From Pseudomonas sp. GM78 (GTDB lineage Bacteria > Pseudomonadota > Gammaproteobacteria > Pseudomonadales > Pseudomonadaceae): a DNA stretch of 64,000 nucleotides. A program made the translations under genes and the position numbers. Of the stretch, positions 25,373-34,365 are shown one piece after another. Below the pieces are notes generated by a model, which saw only the letters and a program-made list of their open reading frames with translations, made no database searches and had not been told where the DNA came from. The stretch lies in the NCBI RefSeq assembly GCF_000282475.1, contig NZ_AKJF01000056.1, forward strand, positions 62,001 to 126,000, in the 5' to 3' direction. Position 1 is the stretch's first letter, and every line of letters starts with the position of its first letter.

Positions 25373-26071
25373 CTATTTCAGGCTTATTTTGCTCTTCAGG
25401 GTTTTCATGGTTTTCTCCTTGTCTTCCAGAAAATCATTCAGCCCTTTCGCACGAAGATTGCAGGCGTCGCAATTGCCACAGCCGCTGCCTTTTATCCCGT
25501 TATAACAAGTCAAGGTATGGTCGCGGATCAAGTCCAGGCTATTATGGTGGTCAGCCAATGCCCACGTTTCCGCTTTGTTTAACCACATTAACGGAGTTTC
25601 AAGGTGTAGTTTGTAATTCATTCCCAGCGCGATGGCGTTGTTCAGCACCTCGACGAATTCATGCCGGCAATCAGGATAGCCAGAGTAATCGGTTTCACAA
25701 ACACCGGTGATGATGGTGTCCGCTTGCACTTGATAGGCGTAAATAGACGCCAAGGTTAAAAACAGAATATTTCTACCGGGTACGAAGGTGCTCGGTAGAC
25801 TGTGTCCTGCGTTGCTTGTGCTTGGTACGGGAATGTTGTCGCGCGTCAAGCTGCTAATGGCCAGCTCATTAAGCAATGAAGTATCTAATACCTTATGCAC
25901 TTTTATGCCAAGCTTTTTGGAAAGTTGTTGCGCGACTTCAATTTCCGCGCGATGGCGTTGTCCATAGTCGAAGGTAATACAGTGAATTTCATCAAACAGC
26001 GGTAGCGCATGGATCAAGCAGGTTGTTGAGTCTTGTCCGCCACTGAAAACGATAACTGCCTTTTTAGTCAT
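25373..26071 (-). CDS. queC: 7-cyano-7-deazaguanine synthase, enterobacterial type
   Basis: A 232-residue PP-loop ATPase converting 7-carboxy-7-deazaguanine, ammonia and ATP to preQ0, an intermediate of queuosine biosynthesis. The PP-loop SGGQDSTTC is at residues 10-18; [25 protein letters not shown] and [15 protein letters not shown] follow; the zinc site is the C-x7-C-x2-C-x2-C cluster in [16 protein letters not shown] (about 190-205). Length and motifs follow E. coli QueC closely. The housekeeping Pseudomonas QueC, as I recall it, has SGGLDSAT instead, so this looks like an additional, horizontally acquired copy. The start has AAGGAAG upstream. queD and queE are absent; a VUT transporter gene converges on it. 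Confidence 0.92.
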   Translation of the reverse strand: MTKKAVIVFSGGQDSTTCLIHALPLFDEIHCITFDYGQRHRAEIEVAQQLSKKLGIKVHKVLDTSLLNELAISSLTRDNIPVPSTSNAGHSLPSTFVPGRNILFLTLASIYAYQVQADTIITGVCETDYSGYPDCRHEFVEVLNNAIALGMNYKLHLETPLMWLNKAETWALADHHNSLDLIRDHTLTCYNGIKGSGCGNCDACNLRAKGLNDFLEDKEKTMKTLKSKISLK

Positions 26072-26384
26072 GCTTTTTTCTTCCTTGGAGGGAATCCAAC
26101 GTGTGTTGGGCGCATTGACCGTACCGGGAGGATTGGATTCTGGCTGTGGGACGTTTCCGAGATGGCTGTCGGCGCTTTCCGAATCTGTCAGTTGTTGGCA
26201 GATATTGGGGAATTCCGAAGGGTAGCGGTGCGACGGGAATGGTCGTCGGGTGCGAGACTCACTTGAAAAGACACAGCCCTGTAGGCGCTGGCGCAGGCTG
26301 CGATCTTTTGACCTAGATTGTTCAGATCAAAAGATCGCAGCCTCGTTTCTCTCGACAGCTCCTACAGGTCCTACGGGGTAGGGA
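26072..26384. other. Intergenic region between queC and the thiolase gene
   Basis: 313 bases. The queC promoter should be in the left part (26072-26200); I looked for a preQ1 riboswitch on the minus strand and did not recognise one. The right part holds a degenerate REP inverted repeat (26280-26366). No credible gene. Confidence 0.6.
26280..26366. repeat. Diverged REP-type inverted repeat, GTAGGAGCTGCCGCAGG family
   Basis: Left arm TGTAGGCGCTGGCGCAGGC and right arm ending CGACAGCTCCTACA; the inner halves around GATCTTTTGA and GATCAAAAGATC match the family, but the outer part of the right arm has diverged. Confidence 0.75.
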
Positions 26385-27566
26385 TCAGGCGCGCTCGAAA
26401 ATCGCCGCAATCCCTTGGCCACCACCAATGCACATGGTCACCAGCGCGTAACGTCCATTGACGCGGTGCAGTTCGTGGATGGCCTTGGTGGCGATGATGG
26501 CGCCGGTAGCGCCCACCGGGTGACCCAGGGCGATGCCCGAGCCGTTCGGGTTGACCTTGGCCGGGTCCAGATCCAGTTCCTGGCTGACCGCGCAGGCTTG
26601 TGCGGCGAAAGCGATGTTGGCTTCGATCACGTCCATGTCGGCGACGGTCAGGCCGGCGCGCTTGAGCGCCAGGCGGGTGGCCGGGATTGGGCCCAGGCCC
26701 ATCAGTTCCGGTTCGAGGCCGGCGTGGGCGTAGCTGACCAGGCGGGCGAGTGGGCGCAGGTTGTTGACCTGTACCGCGGCGCCGGTGGCCATGACCAGTG
26801 CGGCGGCACCGTCGTTGAGGCCCGAGGCGTTGCCGGCGGTGACCGAGCCATCCTTCTTGAACGCCGGCTTCATCGCAGCCAACTGCTCCAGGGACGTGGC
26901 GCGTGGATGCTCGTCGACGTTGAACAGCTTGGTGCCCTTGCGATCCTGGATTTCCACGGTCGCGATCTGATCAACGAAGTAGCCGTTGGCAATCGCGTGG
27001 GCTGCGCGTTTCTGGTCTTCCAGGGCCAGGGCATCCTGCATTTCACGGGTGATGCCGTTGCGCGCGGCGACGTTTTCCGCGGTGATGCCCATGTGGATGT
27101 TCTGGAACGGGTCATGCAGGATGCCGAGCATGTAGTCGACTGCCTGGACATTGCCCATGCGCGCGCCCCAACGGGCGGATGGCAGCAGGTACGGGCCGCG
27201 GCTCATGGATTCGGCACCGGCGCCGATGGCGATGTCGGCATCGCCCAGCAGCAGGGTCTGCGCTGCGCTGATGATCGCTTGCAGGCCCGAACCGCACAGG
27301 CGGTTGACGTTGTAGGCCGGGGTTTCCTTGGGGATGCCGGCATTCATCGCGGCAACCCGGGAGATGTAGGCGTCGCGGGTTTCGGTCGGGATCACGTGGC
27401 CCATCACCAGGTGACCGACCTGCGCCGGCTCTACACCGGCACGTTGCAGGGCGGCTTTCACGGCGGTGGTCGCAAGCTCCGACGGTGGCACATCCTTGAG
27501 TGAACCACCGAAGGTGCCAATGGCGGTACGGGCGGCGCTGACGACGTAAATTTCCGGGGTGTTCAT
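26385..27566 (-). CDS. Acetyl-CoA acetyltransferase / beta-ketothiolase
   Basis: A 393-residue thiolase II-type enzyme catalysing reversible cleavage or condensation of 3-ketoacyl-CoA with CoA. Conserved residues are visible: nucleophilic Cys in [11 protein letters not shown] (about residue 90), His in IALGHPVGATGA (about 348) and the second Cys in VTMCIGGGQG (about 378). The start overlaps the stop of the upstream crotonase gene by 4 bases (ATGA), so the pair is translationally coupled. It resembles BktB and PhaA-type thiolases; it is not the paaJ of the phenylacetate cluster, which lies at 42291. Substrate chain length cannot be judged from sequence alone. Confidence 0.9.
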   Translation of the reverse strand: MNTPEIYVVSAARTAIGTFGGSLKDVPPSELATTAVKAALQRAGVEPAQVGHLVMGHVIPTETRDAYISRVAAMNAGIPKETPAYNVNRLCGSGLQAIISAAQTLLLGDADIAIGAGAESMSRGPYLLPSARWGARMGNVQAVDYMLGILHDPFQNIHMGITAENVAARNGITREMQDALALEDQKRAAHAIANGYFVDQIATVEIQDRKGTKLFNVDEHPRATSLEQLAAMKPAFKKDGSVTAGNASGLNDGAAALVMATGAAVQVNNLRPLARLVSYAHAGLEPELMGLGPIPATRLALKRAGLTVADMDVIEANIAFAAQACAVSQELDLDPAKVNPNGSGIALGHPVGATGAIIATKAIHELHRVNGRYALVTMCIGGGQGIAAIFERA

Positions 27567-28345
27567 GGTTGTGTTCCTTTCGCTGGATTCTTATCTGTAC
27601 TGCGATTGAGCAGGGCGTTCAAGGCCGTTTTCGCCTCGACGGTGTTGAGGCGCTGGATGAACAGCAGGTTTTCTTCGCGCAGGGTGGCTTGCAGTTCGGC
27701 CATGCCGGCCTGCGTCATCAGTTGCCGGGATTGGCGCAGGGCCTGCTGGGGCAGCGCCAGAAAGCGTTGGGCAATTTTGTTTGCCGCAGCCAGGCACTGT
27801 TCGCCGTCATCAAAGGCTTCGTTGGCCAGGCCCCAGGCCACCGCCTCGCTGCCATCGAGGCTGTCGCCCAACAGCAGCAGGCGCGCCGCGCGAGCCTGGC
27901 CCAGCCGGCGAGGCAACAGCAGGCTGGCACCGAACTCGGGGCACAGGCCCAGGTTCACGAACGGCGTACGCAGCTTGGCATTACGGGTGACCAGCACCTG
28001 GTCGCAATGCAGCAGCAGGGTGGTACCGATGCCGATGGCGGCCCCGCACACCGCCGCGATCAACGGTTTTTGCAGGTGGGTCACGGCGCGCATCAGGCGG
28101 AATGCCGGGCTGTCCAGGTGCGTCGGCGGCTCTTGCAGGAAGTCCACCAGGTCGTTGCCACTGGTAAAGCAGTTCGGGCCACCGGTGACGATGACCACCC
28201 GGACTTCGTCGTTTTCGTCGGCCGCAAACAGCAGGTCGGCCAAGCGCGTGTACATGCCGTTGGTCAGTGCGTTGAGCTTGTCGGGGCGATCGATGGTCAG
28301 TGTCAGCACGCCATCGCGCAGTTCTTGTTTGATCAGGTCGGTCAT
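27563..28345 (-). CDS. Enoyl-CoA hydratase/isomerase (crotonase family)
   Basis: A 260-residue crotonase-fold enzyme, read from ATG 28345 (MTDLIKQELRDGVLTL); a longer reading upstream adds an unrelated tail. The oxyanion-hole regions are IDRPDKLNALTNGMY (about 20-34) and AAVCGAAIGIGTTLLLHCD (about 100-118). At the position of the catalytic Glu pair of classical hydratases the sequence reads LGLCPEFGASLLLPRRLG, which suits an isomerase as much as a hydratase. It is co-transcribed with the downstream thiolase gene (4-base overlap). Together they form a small beta-oxidation module separate from paaFGHJ. Confidence 0.87.
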   Translation of the reverse strand: MTDLIKQELRDGVLTLTIDRPDKLNALTNGMYTRLADLLFAADENDEVRVVIVTGGPNCFTSGNDLVDFLQEPPTHLDSPAFRLMRAVTHLQKPLIAAVCGAAIGIGTTLLLHCDQVLVTRNAKLRTPFVNLGLCPEFGASLLLPRRLGQARAARLLLLGDSLDGSEAVAWGLANEAFDDGEQCLAAANKIAQRFLALPQQALRQSRQLMTQAGMAELQATLREENLLFIQRLNTVEAKTALNALLNRSTDKNPAKGTQP

Positions 28346-28563
28346 GGATGGCTCTGGCAGAGTCGGTTCAACGGACACTTTAAGCGTCAGGCAATCCCCG
28401 CAGCTATGACAAAACGGGTCAACCGACCTGATGCTTTTTGCCATATCGCGCCTTGAAAACGACCCACACACCCATTCGGGGTATGGTGCGGTCCGGCGAA
28501 TCCACCAATAGTAGGGTCATCCGCTCATCCAGAGCCGAACTCGCTTGATAAGGTGCATTTGCT

Positions 28564-29670
28564 ATGGGCAAGACACTGCTTAAGGTGATTTCCAGTCTGT
28601 TTGTTGTACCGCTGACCCTGAGTGCCCACGCCGGTGAGGTGAACGACAGCAATACGCTGCGGCTGTACAACTGGGCGGACTACATCGGTGAGAAAACCCT
28701 GGCCGATTTCGAAAAGGCCACCGGGATCAAGGTGATCTACGACACCTTCGACGCCTATGAAACGGTGCAGGCCAAGTTGCTCACCGGCCACTCCGGTTAC
28801 GACCTGATCGTGCTGAATGCCTCCCTCGCACCGCCGCTGATCCAGGCCAAGGTGTTCCAGCCACTGGACAAGAAACTGCTGCCGGGCTGGAGCAACCTGG
28901 ACCCGAAAGTCTTGCACGACCTGCAAGGGTTCGATCCGGGCCCGACCTACTCGGCGCCTTATACCTGGGGCAGCAACGGCATCACCTACAACGTCGACAA
29001 GATCAAGGAGCGCATGCCGGATGCGCCGATCGGCTCGCTAGCGATGATTTTCGATCCGAAGATTGTCTCGCGCTTCGCCGATTGTGGTGTGACCCTGGTC
29101 GATGCGCCCACGGAAGTGATCCCCCTGGCGCTCAAGTACCTGGGCCGCGATCCGCGTAGCGCCAAGCCGGAGGACCTGAAGGCGGCGCAGGAACTGCTGC
29201 TGTCGGTGCGGCCGTACATCCGCAAATTCGACTCGGTCAATTACCTGACCAGCCTGCCCAATGGCGATGTGTGCATGGCCATGACCTGGTCCGGCGACTA
29301 CGCGACGGCCATGGCCCGCGCCGAAGAAGCCAAGTTGAACATCAACCTGTCCTATTTCATTCCCAAGGAAGGCTCGCTGATCTGGTTCGACAACATGTAC
29401 ATCCCGGCCGACGCGCCCCATGTTGCCAACGCGCACAAATTCCTTGAATACCTGATGCAGCCGCAGGTGATGGCGGACGTCACCGATTACATCCATTACG
29501 CCAACAGCAACGCGGCGGCCACGCCTTTGTTGAATGCCGATGTGCGCAACAACCCGGCGATCTACCCCGATGACGTCACCCGCGAGCGCCTGTTCCCGCA
29601 GAAGACCCAGGACGCCAAGGACATGCGCGCCATGACCCGGGTCTGGAGCACGGTGAAAAGCGGCATCTGA
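28564..29670 (+). CDS. PotF/SpuD-like periplasmic polyamine-binding protein
   Basis: A 368-residue solute-binding protein of an ABC importer. A signal peptide (about 1-23, ending AHA-GE) precedes the polyamine-type start LRLYNWADYIGEKTLADFEK. Ligand-box residues of the PotF/PotD family are recognisable in YDLIVLNAS, YTWGSNGITYNVDKI and MAMTWSGDYATAM. The length matches PotF (370). No permease or ATPase gene is adjacent, so it must work with a transporter encoded elsewhere or have another role. An aminotransferase gene follows 39 bases downstream, suggesting uptake and transamination of putrescine or a related amine. AAGGTG precedes the ATG. Confidence 0.87.
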   Translation: MGKTLLKVISSLFVVPLTLSAHAGEVNDSNTLRLYNWADYIGEKTLADFEKATGIKVIYDTFDAYETVQAKLLTGHSGYDLIVLNASLAPPLIQAKVFQPLDKKLLPGWSNLDPKVLHDLQGFDPGPTYSAPYTWGSNGITYNVDKIKERMPDAPIGSLAMIFDPKIVSRFADCGVTLVDAPTEVIPLALKYLGRDPRSAKPEDLKAAQELLLSVRPYIRKFDSVNYLTSLPNGDVCMAMTWSGDYATAMARAEEAKLNINLSYFIPKEGSLIWFDNMYIPADAPHVANAHKFLEYLMQPQVMADVTDYIHYANSNAAATPLLNADVRNNPAIYPDDVTRERLFPQKTQDAKDMRAMTRVWSTVKSGI

Positions 29671-29709
29671 TTCGTTCGATCGTTAGTCAATCCGGTTAGA
29701 GGTTTATTT

Positions 29710-31128
29710 ATGGCGACGCCAACACGCACCGTTTTTTCCCCAGCGGACGAGTCCCGGCTGGTCAAGGCCGACAAGGCTCACCATATGCACGGCTATCACG
29801 TGTTCGACGAGCACGCCGAGCAAGGCTCTCTGAACATCGTCGCAGGCGACGGCGCCTACATCTATGACACCCAGGGCAACCGCTTTCTCGATGCCGTGGG
29901 CGGCATGTGGTGCACCAACATCGGCCTGGGCCGTGAGGAAATGGCCCAGGCCATCGCCGATCAGGTGCGGCAACTGGCCTATTCCAATCCGTTTTCCGAC
30001 ATGTCCAACAACGTGGCCATCGAGCTGTGCGAAAAGCTCGCCAACCTGGCGCCCGGCGACCTCGACCATGTGTTCCTCACCACTGGTGGCTCAACGGCCG
30101 TGGACACCGCGTACCGGCTGATCCAGTACTACCAGAATTGCCGCGGCCTGCCTGAAAAGAAGCACGTCATCGCCCGTTTCAACGCGTACCACGGCTCCAC
30201 CACCCTGACCATGTCGATCGGCAACAAGGCCGCCGACCGGGTGCCGGAGTTCGATTACGCCAACCCGCTGATTCACCACGTGTCCAACCCCAACCCCTAC
30301 CGCGCGCCGGAAGGCATGGACGAGGCGCAGTTCCTCGAATTCCTGGTCAAGGAGTTCGAAGACAAGATCCTGTCGATCGGCGCGGACAAGGTCGCCGGTT
30401 TCTTCGCCGAACCGGTGATGGGCTCAGGCGGGGTGATCATTCCGCCCAAGGGCTACCTCAAGCGCATGTGGGAAGTCTGCCAGCGCTACGACATCCTGTT
30501 CGTCGCCGACGAGGTGGTCACTTCGTTCGGTCGCCTGGGCAAGTTCTTCGCGTCGAAGGATGTGTTCGACGTACAGCCCGACATCATCACCACCGCCAAG
30601 GGCCTGACTTCGGCGTACCTGCCGCTGGGGGCGTGCATCTTTTCCGACCGCATCTGGAAGGTCATCGCCGAGCCGGGACAGGGCCGTTGCTTCACCCACG
30701 GTTTTACCTACAGCGGCCATCCGGTGTGCTGCACGGCGGCGCTGAAGAACATCGAAATCATCGAGCGGGAAAACCTGCTGGCCCACGTCGACGATGTCGG
30801 CGGCTACCTGGAGCAGCGCCTGGCCACGTTGCGCGATCTGCCCCTGGTGGGTGATGTGCGTTGCCTGAAGCTGATGGCGTGCGTGGAGTTCGTCGCCGAC
30901 AAACGCACCAAGGCGTTGTTTGCCGACGAGATCAACATCGGCGAGAAGATCCATGTGCGGGCCCAGGCCAGGGGCTTGCTGGTGCGGCCGATCATGCATC
31001 TGAACGTGATGTCGCCGCCGCTGATCCTCACTTATGCCCAGGTCGATGAAATCGTCGAGATCCTGCGCGACTGTATCCTCGAAGTGGCTGCCGAACTTGA
31101 GGCGAGCGGACAGTACGCCGGCCAATGA
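29710..31128 (+). CDS. Class III PLP-dependent aminotransferase (SpuC-like, putrescine/amine:pyruvate type)
   Basis: A 472-residue fold-type I omega-transaminase. Family landmarks: DAVGGMWCTNIGLGREEMAQA near the N-terminus, phosphate-binding LTTGGSTAVDTAYRL, LFVADEVVTSFGRLGKFFAS with the cofactor-contacting Asp, and IITTAKGLTSAYLPLGA where the Lys forms the Schiff base. AGAGG precedes the ATG. It follows the PotF-like gene and is followed by a LuxR-type regulator. Enzymes of this group transfer amino groups from putrescine, cadaverine or other omega-amines to pyruvate. The exact donor is inferred only from the neighbouring binding protein. Confidence 0.88.
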   Translation: MATPTRTVFSPADESRLVKADKAHHMHGYHVFDEHAEQGSLNIVAGDGAYIYDTQGNRFLDAVGGMWCTNIGLGREEMAQAIADQVRQLAYSNPFSDMSNNVAIELCEKLANLAPGDLDHVFLTTGGSTAVDTAYRLIQYYQNCRGLPEKKHVIARFNAYHGSTTLTMSIGNKAADRVPEFDYANPLIHHVSNPNPYRAPEGMDEAQFLEFLVKEFEDKILSIGADKVAGFFAEPVMGSGGVIIPPKGYLKRMWEVCQRYDILFVADEVVTSFGRLGKFFASKDVFDVQPDIITTAKGLTSAYLPLGACIFSDRIWKVIAEPGQGRCFTHGFTYSGHPVCCTAALKNIEIIERENLLAHVDDVGGYLEQRLATLRDLPLVGDVRCLKLMACVEFVADKRTKALFADEINIGEKIHVRAQARGLLVRPIMHLNVMSPPLILTYAQVDEIVEILRDCILEVAAELEASGQYAGQ

Positions 31129-31181
31129 TTTCGTCAGCCGGGCTGTTACCAAGGGCGTGTGCAGCCGCTAGACTGCGGGGC

Positions 31182-32033
31182 ATGAGCAAACCAGACGACG
31201 AAACGCTGATCGCGATGCCCTTCGGGGCATTGCACAAATGGCATGGGGGAATGCGCGAGGCATTCGCCCTTATCGATGAGCCCGACGCCCTGCAATACCT
31301 GGCGTCGGCGTTGGCGCAGCTGGTGTCCATCGAATCCATGATGATCAGCCTGGAGCGCAAGGACCGCGCGCCACAGCTGCTGTATCAGCACGGGATTGCC
31401 CAGGAGTATCAGGTCTCGATACTCGAACGCTATTTTGCCGGGGGCTACTTGCTCGACCCGTTCTGCCTGGCGGTGGAGCAGGGGTTGGCGCAGGGCTTTT
31501 ATCACCTGGAAGAAATCGCGCCGGACAACTTCTTCGACAGTGACTATTACAAGGCTTATTACCTCAATGCGGGCTGCTCGGAAGACAGCTACTACATCGT
31601 CGACACCGGCAATGACACCAAGATCTCGGTGAGCCTCTATCAAGGTTTCGGCGGAGCATGCCTGCGGGCCGACCAATTGAACCTGCTGCGCGCCGTCGAA
31701 CCGCTGGTGCGTGAATTCATCAGCGAATTCAGCCAGCGTGGCCTGCAGCGCAGTAGCGAGATCCAGGGCAATAACGATCAAGGCCTGCGCGATGACCTCA
31801 AGCATCGGGTGCAATCGGCGTTCGAGCAATTCGGTTGTAACGTACTGACCGACCGCGAGCGCGAAGTGGCGCACATGGTGCTGCGCGGGCACTCGGTGAA
31901 ATCCACGGCCAGCCAGATGAACATCTCACCGGAAACCGTGCGCATGCACCGCAAGAATCTGTATTTGAAGCTGGAGGTGGGGTCGCAGTCGGAGTTGTTT
32001 GCGTTGTTTATCGAGTGGTTGCGCGGGCATTGA
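31182..32033 (+). CDS. LuxR-family transcriptional regulator (no receiver domain)
   Basis: A 283-residue regulator read from the ATG at 31182 (GCGGGG upstream); an in-frame start at 31125 would overlap the aminotransferase gene. The N-terminal 200 residues form an unrecognised sensor region rich in acidic and aromatic residues (LDPFCLAVEQGLAQGFYHLE, NFFDSDYYKAYY), without the acyl-homoserine-lactone signature or an Asp receiver. The C-terminal helix-turn-helix (about 215-280) reads LTDREREVAHMVLRGHSVKS then ISPETVRMHRKNLYLKL. It lies 53 bases after the aminotransferase gene and probably controls this amine-use cluster in response to a small molecule. Confidence 0.82.
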   Translation: MSKPDDETLIAMPFGALHKWHGGMREAFALIDEPDALQYLASALAQLVSIESMMISLERKDRAPQLLYQHGIAQEYQVSILERYFAGGYLLDPFCLAVEQGLAQGFYHLEEIAPDNFFDSDYYKAYYLNAGCSEDSYYIVDTGNDTKISVSLYQGFGGACLRADQLNLLRAVEPLVREFISEFSQRGLQRSSEIQGNNDQGLRDDLKHRVQSAFEQFGCNVLTDREREVAHMVLRGHSVKSTASQMNISPETVRMHRKNLYLKLEVGSQSELFALFIEWLRGH

Positions 32034-32055
32034 TTGCCTGACACAACCGATAAAC

Positions 32056-32217
32056 TGTAGGAGCGAGCCTGCTCGCGATGGCTGCAGCACATTCAACATT
32101 TTTTATGAATGTTAAGGCCCCATCGCGGGCAAGCCCGCTCCCACAGGTTAATTGGTCGGACACACCATCTGTGACCGCCGAGAAACCTGTGGGAGCGGGC
32201 TTGCCCGCGATGAGGCC
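32056..32217. repeat. Cluster of three REP units between convergent genes
   Basis: A single unit TGTAGGAGCGAGCCTGC at 32056-32080, then an inverted pair at 32114-32217 (CATCGCGGGCAAGCCCGC facing GCGGGCTTGCCCGCGATG). It lies between the LuxR gene and the 3' end of paaZ and probably serves as their common transcript boundary. Confidence 0.85.
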
Positions 32218-32247
32218 ATTGTATCCGACAGCGATGCCGGATGAGGA

Positions 32248-34302
32248 TCAGTCTTCGCGCTTCACTACCAGGGTCAGAATGTCATAGCTCGCCACCAGCT
32301 CACCGAGCTGGTTGGTCACTTCCACATCCCACGCCACCACCCCTTGCGGGATGCCTTGCGGGCTCTTCTTGCCCTGGTCAATCTTGCGTTTGCAGGTCAG
32401 GCGCGCCTGGATGGTGTCGCCGATGCCCACCGGGTTGATGAAACGCAGAGTGTCGAGGCCGTAGTTGGCCAGGACCGGGCCGACGCCAGGGGATACGAAC
32501 AGGCCGGCGGCAGCCGACAGCACGAAGTAGCCGTGGGCGATGCGCTTGCCGAATTGCGATTCCTTGGCTGCGATGTCGTCGAAGTGCATGTAGAAATGGT
32601 CGCCCGACAGACAGCCGAAGTTCACCAGGTCGGCTTCGGTGACGGTGCGGCGGTGAGTCAGCAGCGACTCGCCGATCTGCAGGTCCTGGAAGAAGCGACG
32701 GAACGGGTGCACTTCGGTTTCGATGACCTTGGCACCGCGTACGTATTCGCCGGTGACCGCTGCCAGCATGGTCGGCGAACCTTGTACCGCCGCGCGTTGC
32801 AGGTAGTGTTTCACCGCACGCAGGCCGCCGAGTTCTTCACCGCCACCGGCACGACCCGGGCCGCCGTGCTTGAGTTGTGGCAGAGGCGAGCCGTGACCGG
32901 TGGATTCACCGGCGCAGTTGCGGTCCAGCACCAGCAGACGGCCGTGCAAGGCAGCGGCTACCGGAATCGCTTTGGCCGCGATTTGTGGGTCCTTGGTTAC
33001 CAGGCTGGCCACCAGGCTGCCTTTGCCGCGTGCGGCCAGGGCCAGTGCTTCGTCCAGATCGTCGTAGGCCATCAGAGTGCTGACCGGGCCGAACGCTTCG
33101 ATGTCGTGAGCGCCGCCTTCGGCATGCGGGTCGCGGGCCTGCAACAGGGTCGGGGCGAAGAATGCGCCCTTGTCGACGTTCTCGCCGCGCGGTTCGAAGC
33201 CGTCGCGGGCGCCGAACAGCAGGTCGCTGCTCTGCAACAGCATTTCCAGGCGCTCGGCCACATCTTTCTGTTGATCGTGGGACGCCAGCGCACCCATGCG
33301 CACACCTTCCACCGATGGATCGCCGACCACCACTTTGGCCAGGCGATCACGCAGGCGAGTAGCGACTGCATCGATGTGCTTGGCTGGGACGATGGCGCGG
33401 CGGATGGCGGTGCATTTCTGCCCGGCCTTGGTGGTCATTTCCCGGGCGACTTCCTTGATGAACAGCTCGAACTCTTCGTCGTCCGGGGTGACGTCCGGGG
33501 CGAGGATCGCGCAGTTCAGCGAATCGGCTTCGGCGGTGAACGGCACCGAGTTGCGGATCAGGTTCGGGTTGACCCGCAGCTTGGCGGCGGTGTCGGCGGA
33601 ACCGGTAAAGGTCACCACGTCCTGGCCTTGCAGGCGGTCGAGCAGGTCACCGGTGCCACCGATGATCAGCTGCAGGCTGCCCGCTGGCAACAGGCCGGAT
33701 TCGTCCATCAGGCGTACCACGGCTTCGGTCAGGTAGCTGGTGGCGCTGGCTGGCTTGACGATGCACGGCATGCCGGCGAGGAAGCTCGGCGCGAATTTTT
33801 CCAGCATGCCCCAGATCGGGAAGTTGAAGGCGTTGATGTGGACCGCCACGCCACCGCGCGGCACCAGGATGTGGGTGCCGGCGAAGGTGCCCATCTTGCT
33901 CAGTTGCAGCGCCGGGCCTTCGTGGACCACGTTGCCCGACGGCAACTCGCGGGCACCGAGGCTGGCGTAGGTGAACAGCGTGCTGTTGCCGCCTTCGATG
34001 TCGATCCAGCTGTCGGCACGGGTCGCGCCGCTGTGGTGGGAAATCGCGTAGAGCTGTTCCTTGCGCTCGGCGAGGTACAGGGCCAGGGCCTTCAGGCGCT
34101 GGGCACGTTGCTGGAAGTCCAGCGCCATCAGGCCGCTGACGCCTTGGCGGCGACCGTGTTCGATGGCTTCGGCGAAGTCCGGACGCTCTTCATGAGTGCA
34201 TGCAATGTCATGGCCGTCGATGGCGCTGCGCAGGATTTGCGCGCCTTGCTGGCCGATCCAGCGACCGGCGATGAAGCTTTGCAGGGTAGGTGTATGAGAC
34301 AT
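32248..34302 (-). CDS. paaZ: PaaZ: oxepin-CoA hydrolase / 3-oxo-5,6-dehydrosuberyl-CoA semialdehyde dehydrogenase
   Basis: Bifunctional enzyme that opens the oxepin-CoA ring and oxidises the resulting aldehyde to 3-oxo-5,6-dehydrosuberyl-CoA with NADP+. 684 residues from ATG 34302, as in other PaaZ proteins (E. coli 681). The N-terminal aldehyde dehydrogenase (about 1-515) shows FTGSADTAAKL, the general-base Glu in FTAEADSLN and the nucleophile region KAGQKCTAIRRAIVP. The C-terminal MaoC-type hydratase (about 540-684) has the Asp-His pair in GDHFYMHFDD and GKRIAHGYFVLSAAAG. It is the last gene of a permease unit (DUF485-paaL-paaZ) on the minus strand, 63 bases after paaL. Confidence 0.95.
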   Translation of the reverse strand: MSHTPTLQSFIAGRWIGQQGAQILRSAIDGHDIACTHEERPDFAEAIEHGRRQGVSGLMALDFQQRAQRLKALALYLAERKEQLYAISHHSGATRADSWIDIEGGNSTLFTYASLGARELPSGNVVHEGPALQLSKMGTFAGTHILVPRGGVAVHINAFNFPIWGMLEKFAPSFLAGMPCIVKPASATSYLTEAVVRLMDESGLLPAGSLQLIIGGTGDLLDRLQGQDVVTFTGSADTAAKLRVNPNLIRNSVPFTAEADSLNCAILAPDVTPDDEEFELFIKEVAREMTTKAGQKCTAIRRAIVPAKHIDAVATRLRDRLAKVVVGDPSVEGVRMGALASHDQQKDVAERLEMLLQSSDLLFGARDGFEPRGENVDKGAFFAPTLLQARDPHAEGGAHDIEAFGPVSTLMAYDDLDEALALAARGKGSLVASLVTKDPQIAAKAIPVAAALHGRLLVLDRNCAGESTGHGSPLPQLKHGGPGRAGGGEELGGLRAVKHYLQRAAVQGSPTMLAAVTGEYVRGAKVIETEVHPFRRFFQDLQIGESLLTHRRTVTEADLVNFGCLSGDHFYMHFDDIAAKESQFGKRIAHGYFVLSAAAGLFVSPGVGPVLANYGLDTLRFINPVGIGDTIQARLTCKRKIDQGKKSPQGIPQGVVAWDVEVTNQLGELVASYDILTLVVKRED

Positions 34303-34365
34303 CAGGATTGCTCCGGGTTTGGTCAGTGTGTCTGGCGCGGTGTCAGCCGCGCCGGTCATAAAGGA

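Noticed and set aside
26072-26200. preQ1 riboswitch in the queC leader
   Set aside because: No conserved preQ1 pseudoknot pattern was recognisable on the minus strand.
26385-28345. Second copies of paaJ and paaG
   Set aside because: Motifs are those of general thiolase and crotonase; they lie outside the paa cluster with a different neighbour set, so paa names are not justified.
28346-28563. Sigma-54 promoter before the PotF-like gene
   Set aside because: Best candidate near 28371 lacks the GC pair of the -12 element.
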